Of a stretch of 64,000 bases of DNA, positions 58,816 to 64,000 are shown one piece after another. The notes under the pieces were generated by a model. The model worked only from the letters and a program-made list of their open reading frames with translations. It ran no database searches and was not told the origin of the DNA. Position 1 is the stretch's first letter, and each line of letters begins with the position of its first letter. This DNA is from PALSA-505 sp035308365 (GTDB lineage: Bacteria > Actinomycetota > Actinomycetes > Streptosporangiales > Streptosporangiaceae). A program made the translations under genes and the position numbers. The DNA lies in contig DATGGU010000105.1 in NCBI GenBank assembly GCA_035308365.1, positions 24,443 to 88,442 of the forward strand, read 5' to 3'.

Positions 58816-59295
58816 TCAGAGGTCACGGGAGAAATCTTCGAGGCGGTTCCAGAAGGTGCGGTAACGCTGGACCGCGGTGCGTATCTCCTCGGTTCCCGGG
58901 TCATCGCCTTGTCCTGTCTGCCAGGTGTGCAGCAGTGATTGCTGCTGTGCCCTGAGGGACACGACGAGTGCCTCGACGCTGTCGTCGACGAGACCGGCTG
59001 CCAGTTCAAGGCAGGAGCGCGGATCGTCGACGAACATTGCCTGGATCTCGGGCCAGCGTGTGCCCGGCCTTGCGCTGTCTGCGGCGGCAGGCGCCGCGGG
59101 GGCCGTCCCGAGCCCGGCGGCGGGGGACGGTGAGGAGGTGACGGGTGCCTCGGCGTCAGCCCGGCCGGTGGCGCCTGGTTCCTCCGCGGTGCTGCCCACG
59201 GCGGTAACGTCCGGGTGCCAGCTGAGCCTGGGCACATTCTGGTCGTTCTCCGGCACTATCTGTTGATCGCTTGCCGTCTCGGTTGGTGAGGTCAT
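58816..59295 (-). CDS. Hypothetical protein sharing a domain with its upstream neighbour
   Basis: 159 aa: a disordered Ala/Pro-rich N-terminal 75 residues, then WPEIQAMFVDDPRSCLELAAGLVDDSVEALV and EEIRTAVQRYRTFWNRLEDF. The same W..IQ..FVD.P, LV...V and E.LR.A...YR..F pattern is in the upstream protein. Its ATG overlaps that gene's stop (ATGA). No known family assigned. Confidence 0.7.
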   Translation of the reverse strand: MTSPTETASDQQIVPENDQNVPRLSWHPDVTAVGSTAEEPGATGRADAEAPVTSSPSPAAGLGTAPAAPAAADSARPGTRWPEIQAMFVDDPRSCLELAAGLVDDSVEALVVSLRAQQQSLLHTWQTGQGDDPGTEEIRTAVQRYRTFWNRLEDFSRDL

Positions 59296-59996
59296 TTCGT
59301 CAGCTCCCCGGCGTTGGATCCATTGAGATGCGGGCGGGCGGCGATGGGATCGCCGGCCATGGCGTGCTGAGCGGCGGCAGCCTGCGGATCAGCGCCCCGG
59401 GGATTCGTGTCATCCGCCACCCCGGTTTGCGCGGGCCCGCTGGCTGCTGATCCGGATTCCGCATCTGCGGGCTCGCCGAGGAGGTCGCCGAAGAGGGCAC
59501 GGTAGTGGATCATGGCTTGCCGCAGGTCCTCGGTGGAGGCCGTGTCCGCGGTGGCTCTGTGGCTGATGTCCTCTGCCGCCCGGTAGTGGTCAAGAGTGGC
59601 TGAGTGCTCGACGGACAGGTCGGCAAGAACCTGATCTTGATGTTCGGTGGGGTAGCCGCGTTCGGTCATCACGGCGGCGACGAGCAGTTGCGAGCCTGCG
59701 ACAGCGTCCTCTGGCGCGTCGACGAACCGTTCCTGGATGCCTGCCCACTGGGCCGCGTAGTTTGCCCGTGCCGAGTCCGTGAGCGGCTGGATGTCAAGAT
59801 CGCGGACCCGACGCTCGCGCTCCGCCAGCTCCGATTCCGCCTTGAGCTTGCTGTCGCGCTCACCGGCCACCCGGTCGTATTCCGGGCCGAAACGCCGCTG
59901 AAGCCGGCGGCGGCGCCTGACCACCATCACGCCGATCACCAGGGCGGTGACCACGATGACGGCCACCACGATGGCCACGGTGATTCCGGTTGACAT
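59292..59996 (-). CDS. Membrane-anchored hypothetical protein
   Basis: 234 aa. One N-terminal helix (VAIVVAVIVVTALVIGVMVV) followed by a basic RRRRRLQRRFGPEYDR stretch, a coiled segment (AGERDSKLKAESELAERERRVRDLDIQPL), and the domain WAGIQERFVDAPEDAVAGSQLLVAAVM ... EDLRQAMIHYRALFGDLL shared with the next gene. Proteins of this build are frequent near stress genes in actinobacteria. The tail is disordered. Confidence 0.75.
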   Translation of the reverse strand: MSTGITVAIVVAVIVVTALVIGVMVVRRRRRLQRRFGPEYDRVAGERDSKLKAESELAERERRVRDLDIQPLTDSARANYAAQWAGIQERFVDAPEDAVAGSQLLVAAVMTERGYPTEHQDQVLADLSVEHSATLDHYRAAEDISHRATADTASTEDLRQAMIHYRALFGDLLGEPADAESGSAASGPAQTGVADDTNPRGADPQAAAAQHAMAGDPIAARPHLNGSNAGELTK

Positions 59997-59999
59997 GAA

Positions 60000-61444
60000 A
60001 GTACCTGCTTTCTCGATAGACAGTGGCGTGCCGCCGGCCAGGCGGCCGGACGGCGTTGCGCTGGTGCGTGCCAGGAACGTGCGAAGCTGAACGTGGCGCT
60101 GTGCCTACGCTGATCCCGCTCACGCAGTGCCAGCTCCGGTCGCGGACCTGGCGGGGCCCGGGCGCGCAGCCGCGCCCCGGGTGGTGATCGGGGAGCTGGT
60201 GGGGTCGCAGGAAAGATGAGTGACCGGCGCGTCCGGATCTGCCTCCGGCGCCCGGCAAGGACGCCGGGACAGGCGCAATCGGGGAGGGGCACGACGGCGA
60301 GGTCAGCAGCGGAACGCATCCGTGCCTGCCACCGCGGGCCTGTGAGCTGCGCCGGCAGAACAGGCGCGCTTGAAAGATCCGATTCAGCGCGCTGGCTCGC
60401 CGCAATCATGTCGCCGCGTCCGCGGGCTGATAGCTGCGTGAGTGACCTCAGGCCGTACTCTGCTTGCCGCTGCTCCGGCAGGGGCCGCCGTAACCCAGGC
60501 GTGCCCGGCGTCACAGCACCGCCGATAGCACGCTCATCGCCGGCAGGCAGCCGGACTCGCCGAAAGATAGGTGCTGTCATAGCGTGCCACCTGGCTCACC
60601 TGGAGTTGTCGCGTACCGCCAGGGTCCAGAGCAGCAGGACTCGCAATCTCGCGTACCGCCGGCACAACGAGGGCAGGTAGTCCCGACCAGAATCGTATGC
60701 CGGATTCGCCGGGGCGACAAGCAGAGGCAGGACGGACAGTCCCGGCGGACGCACGGCTCACCCCGATGCTGCGCTCGCGGGTGTTTCGCCGCCTGCCATT
60801 CCAGCCGCTGCCCCGGCCGCAGATCCCCGCGCTGATCCGTGGCCACCACCCCATCTACCAGGCCGCCCGGCGACGAGCTGCTCTGCTGCCCGGAGGACTG
60901 GCCGCGGAGCCGTCGGGTCCGGCGCGGGATCGGCCGCCGTGATCCCCTCCAGGTACACCGCGGCGGGCACACCGGGGGCAGCCAGATATGCCCTCCGTGG
61001 CAGATCGCCCAGCCAGATGGCTCAAGGATCGCCGGCTCCGGGAGGAGCGTAGCGAGTCCTTTCATAACCAGGGCCAAAGTGATGGCGGCCGGCCGTGAGT
61101 ATGCCGATCAGTTCATCCCGGCTGGGGGTTCCGCACCTGGACTGTCACCCAAACCCGACGAAAGCTGATTGCCCAGCGGCGCGCTGGGCCATCTCGTCAG
61201 CCGCAGATAATCATCGCGCCCATGCCGCTGGCGGCTGGCAGAGAGATCAGTGCGCAGTGCGCGCTCGCCGCCGTCGTTTCCCTCCACAGGCGCCGAACCG
61301 GGACAGCCTCCAGGACCGGCGGCTGGTCATGGCCAGGCCCGTTCTGGCCTTCCGCGTCGCCGGAGAGGCAGCGGCAGCCGCTATGGCTGGCACTGCAGCT
61401 GGGTCAGGACTGCGCATACTGGTTAGCGGGAGGCGAATGGCCGG
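60000..61444. other. Gene-empty 1.4-kb stretch
   Basis: No frame has a known motif. It includes a TCGCGTACCGCC direct repeat (60609-60620 and 60649-60660) flanking GGGTCCAGAGCAGCAGGA, which faintly resembles the lead of the island modules. Confidence 0.5.
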
Positions 61445-62338
61445 GTGAAAGGCTCCCAGGCGCAAAACAGGCCAACCCGAACGGCACTGGATGCAGCTGC
61501 GGCGTCGATGGCGCGGGGCGCGTCCGGGATCTGGCTGCGGGCGGGGTCGCGACTCGGCCTGGCCTGCCGCGGCACGGTGTACCTCCTGGTTGGCTACCTC
61601 GCCTTCCGCTTGGCGCTCGCCACCCGTGGGCGAGCGGGTGAGCCGGCGAGCAGCGCCGGCGCCGTGCAGGCGGCCGTCGCTCCAGTGTGGGGACGTATCC
61701 CGCTGGTGCTGCTGGTCGCCGGGCTCGCCGCGTACGCGCTCACCCAGCTGCTGGAGGCCGTGTTCCGGCCCGCCCGCGCCACCGGCACCATGGGCAGGTG
61801 GCGGCAGCGCGCGGTGTCGTCGTGGGGGTTCGTGCTGTACTCGGTCTTCTGCCTGAGCACCGCCCGGCTCCTGACGGGAAACCCTGCGCAGCAGACGGCC
61901 CGGTCGGAGCAGCGGCAGGATGCGGGCGTGACCGCGGAGTTGCTGCGAACGGGATGGGGCCAGGCGCTGCTGGTTCTGGCGGGGATCCTTGTCGTGACGG
62001 GCGGCCTGGAGGCGGGCCGGCGGGCGGTTCGGCTCAACTTCCGGGAGCGGTTCACTGCCGGGCACATGTCCTGGGCGCTGGCCATGGTCACGCGGGCCCT
62101 GGGCGCGTTCGGCTCGGTCGCGCGCGCTGTCGTATTCGTGTTGACCGGTTTCTTCCTGATCAAGGCTGCGGTGCTGTCCCGCGCGGACCAGGTGAAGGGG
62201 CTGGACGCGGTCTTCCGTTCGGTGGCTAGCTCGCACTACGGTTCGTGGCTGCTGGCGCTGCTCGCCTCCGGCCTGTTCTGCTACGGCCTTTACTGCCTGG
62301 TTGAGGCCCGGTACCGCGACCTGACACCAGGGCAATAA
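61445..62338 (+). CDS. DUF1206 membrane protein
   Basis: 297 aa from GTG 61445. Six membrane helices in three DUF1206 repeats: GLACRGTVYLLVGYLAFRLAL ... LVLLVAGLAAYALTQLLEA; WGFVLYSVFCLSTARLL ... LLVLAGILVVTGGLEA; ARAVVFVLTGFFLIKAAV ... WLLALLASGLFCYGLYCLVEARYRDL. Family function unknown. It is intact and the last gene before the right repeat. Confidence 0.88.
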   Translation: MKGSQAQNRPTRTALDAAAASMARGASGIWLRAGSRLGLACRGTVYLLVGYLAFRLALATRGRAGEPASSAGAVQAAVAPVWGRIPLVLLVAGLAAYALTQLLEAVFRPARATGTMGRWRQRAVSSWGFVLYSVFCLSTARLLTGNPAQQTARSEQRQDAGVTAELLRTGWGQALLVLAGILVVTGGLEAGRRAVRLNFRERFTAGHMSWALAMVTRALGAFGSVARAVVFVLTGFFLIKAAVLSRADQVKGLDAVFRSVASSHYGSWLLALLASGLFCYGLYCLVEARYRDLTPGQ

Positions 62339-62715
62339 GCCTGTGCCGTGCCAAATCTCGTTCATAGCCGCTGACCTGGCGTCTCATCATGCTCGCTCGG
62401 CCGCCCTCCGGTACCCGCTGAACTATGTCACCATGCGTGGCCTGGCCAACCCGACAGGAGTCTGAGCCAGTGCCGCCGTAGGGCCTTCAGCTCTGACCTA
62501 GCCGCGTCAGCGAGCATAGGTTCCGGTGGTACACAGCGCATCGAGCAACCAAAATGATCATGTGTGTTTGCTCGGTGATTGCTCGGTTGCCCTGGTACTG
62601 CCCGGCAGCAGCCGTCCCTGCCTGGCACTGGGTGGCACTGGGTCTCGGGGGAATTGTGGATATCTCGCCAGCGTGTTAGCGTAAAGATGCTGGTAGATTG
62701 CTTTAGTCGAATGTT
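62339..62715. other. No recognisable gene; right end of the island
   Basis: About 375 bp. Contains TTGCTCGGTGATTGCTCGG near 62570, also echoed after the right repeat (near 62830), and no integrase frame. Confidence 0.45.
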
Positions 62716-62783
62716 AGAGCAGCGGACTCTTAATCCGCGGGTTCGGGGTTCCAGTCCCTGGCGGCGCACCCGTCCTGACCTGG
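62716..62783 (+). repeat. attR-like direct repeat (right), partial tRNA-Lys
   Basis: Anticodon arm, T-arm and 3' acceptor strand of tRNA-Lys plus the GTCCTGACCTGG downstream bases. The 5' acceptor strand and most of the D-arm are missing, and the T-loop reads TTCCAGT, so it is not a working tRNA. Confidence 0.88.
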
Positions 62784-63083
62784 GGTTTTGTGCTGCCCGG
62801 ATGTCCTCGTAGAGGCCGTTTCGGGAGCGTGCTTGCTCGGTGACTGCTCGTTTGCACGGATCTTGCACCAGCGTGGATCCGACAGCATGGCCGATGCTGT
62901 GGTTAATGACTGTCTTCGGTCTGCTGCGGGTGCGGTCAGGCCAGGGCAACTGGGTAGCTTGCTCGCGCGGGAGACCGTCCGCGGGTTCGCCCCACCCGGG
63001 CGACAGCCAGCTGCTTGTACTGGTCGAAAATCCTGCTGTTGCTGTTGACCTGGTGTTTCATGCTGGCTGCTGGTACTCGTTGA
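62784..63083. other. No recognisable gene
   Basis: 300 bp between the right repeat and the transposase. The GGCCGTTTC and TTGCTC segments also occur at similar distance from the left repeat (near 45025), suggesting the homology extends weakly past the 68 bp. Confidence 0.4.
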
Positions 63084-64000
63084 TCAGCCCCGCGAGTCTT
63101 GGCCGGAGCTGGATCCGGTTGATCGGGACGGGGAAGGGCAGCACGTCCGGTTGTCGTCCGGTGTGCGCAGGGCCATGCCGTGGCCTTGGTGGCTGCGCCC
63201 GGTGTTGTAGTGCGCAACGTACTCGGAGAGGACCGCGTGCAGGTGGCGTTCCCCGGTGATCAGCATCCGGTCAGTGCATTCGGCGCGGACGGTGCGCACG
63301 AAGCGTTCTGCATAGGCGTTCATCCAAGGAGCCTGGGGAGCGGTGGGCAGCACGCTGATACCGATCGAGGCGAACACGGCGCCGAAGGCAGCGGTGAACT
63401 TCGCGTCCCGGTCCCGGACCAGGTGAGTGAACCGGCGACCGGCCTCCTCAAGCTCACCGGCGAGGTTACGGGCGAGCTGGGTAGCCCAGTTGCCCGAGGG
63501 GTGCGCCGTGATCCCGGGCAGATGTACCCGCCGGGTCCCGATCTCGATGACGAAAGCGACATACAGGCGCTGCAGCGTGAACACGCAGTCAACATGAAAC
63601 ATGTCCGTAGCCAGCAGCGTCGCGGCGTGGGCACGCAGGATAGCACGCCAGGATCGTCGCGGTGCACTGGCGGCGGGACACGGTGAGCGCGCAGGATCCT
63701 GCGGATGGTGGAGGCCGCGACCCTGTGCCCGAGCCGGCGCAGCTCGCCCTGGATGCGTACCACTCCCCACCACCGGTTCTCCCGCGCCAGCCGCAGGATC
63801 AACGCGACGAGCTCATCCGGGACCGGCGGCCGTCCCGGTGATCTGGGCTGGCGCCACTTCGCCGCGGCCATCCGGCGGTGCCAGCGCAGCAGCGTGCCCG
63901 GGGTCACGATCCGGCATGCCCGTAGCGCCTTCGGCAGGACCCGTGCCAGCGCGGCAAGCACAGCCCGGTCACTCCAGGACAGGTGCGGCTTCGGAGTCAC
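63084..64000 (-). pseudogene. Integrase-core (DDE) transposase, frameshifted and cut by the window end
   Basis: The upstream frame has a helix-turn-helix region (VLPKALRACRIVTPGTLLRWHRRM, ARENRWWGVVRIQGELRRLGHRVAASTIRRIL). Near 63650 the frame must shift to continue with the catalytic core: LLATDMFHVDCVFTLQRLYV (first Asp), HLVRDRDAKFTAAF (second Asp), APWMNAYAERFVRTVRAECTDRML (Glu), then GERHLHAVLSEYVAHYNTGR. All three acidic residues survive, but one frame does not span them. Confidence 0.75.

Larger units (their letters stand above)
44925..62783. mobile_element. Decayed integrative element inserted in tRNA-Lys
   Basis: Bounded by 68-bp direct repeats that include the tRNA 3' half (44925-44992 and 62716-62783). 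The left junction restores a whole tRNA and the right one keeps only the 3' part, the pattern left by tyrosine-recombinase elements. Inside are small stress genes and many pseudogenes. No integrase, excisionase or transfer gene is seen. The interpretation rests on the repeats and content; an empty site would prove it. Confidence 0.65.

Noticed and set aside
62716..62783. Second functional tRNA-Lys
   Set aside because: The 5' acceptor strand and D-stem are missing and the T-loop is altered.
62428..62949. 173-codon minus-strand frame with RRQGLEPRTRGLRV
   Set aside because: That peptide is the well-known false translation of a tRNA; here it is the partial tRNA-Lys.

Overview
The window is high-GC DNA from an actinomycete. 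The evidence is a mycothiol ligase (MshC), an ispG-rip-dxr cluster, paired XRE/DUF397 regulators, WhiB and GAF-ANTAR proteins, DUF4192, frequent GTG starts and ATGA/GTGA coupling. A filamentous actinomycete of the Streptosporangiales type fits, but genus cannot be read from the sequence.

Bases 1-44,900 are ordinary chromosome. In order they hold: the start of an NB-ARC-type ATPase coupled to a divergent ProA-like gene; a GNAT protein and a secreted TAP-type hydrolase; a three-gene sugar ABC transporter facing a DeoR regulator; ispG-rip-dxr; a methyltransferase/FAD-reductase pair like those that make 10-methyl fatty acids; a quinoprotein-like beta-propeller; a MurI-like racemase; DUF4192; mshC; an amidase; a YbaK deacylase; a CPBP protease; a GH25 lysozyme; a WhiJ-type XRE/DUF397/ATPase triad; PrmC-like and TrmH-like methyltransferases; a MocR regulator facing an FMN protein; orn; tRNA-His with a toxin-antitoxin pair; a short adenylate kinase; an LCP ligase; a LuxR-type HTH protein; an OmpR/HK two-component system; and a LMW-phosphatase/fructosamine-kinase pair.

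At 44,905 lies an intact tRNA-Lys(CTT). Its 3' part plus 15 downstream bases recurs as a 68-bp direct repeat (67/68 identical) at 62,716-62,783. The 17.8 kb between looks like an old integrative element: no integrase is visible, transposase remnants of one family lie at its left end and just beyond its right end, and it is full of broken and fused genes (DoxX, DUF1345, DUF11, Nramp/MFS, sigma/STAS, VIT). The intact genes have a stress theme: GlsB/YeaQ, DUF6131, CsbD, WhiB, STAS, two GAF-ANTAR proteins, a bacterial PH-domain protein, DUF1206 and small membrane proteins.

The most unusual signal is inside this island. Three small stress or membrane genes (GlsB-like, DUF6131, and the membrane gene upstream of CsbD) each follow the same compact module on the minus strand: a -10-like hexamer, then within about 8-15 nt a GC-rich two-part hairpin ending in six or seven U, then 70-140 nt to the start codon. 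This looks like a family of 5'-leader terminators (attenuators). A fourth, terminator-less relative precedes the whiB gene. The chromosome part also carries several short tandem arrays at gene ends and clear operator-like palindromes near regulators.
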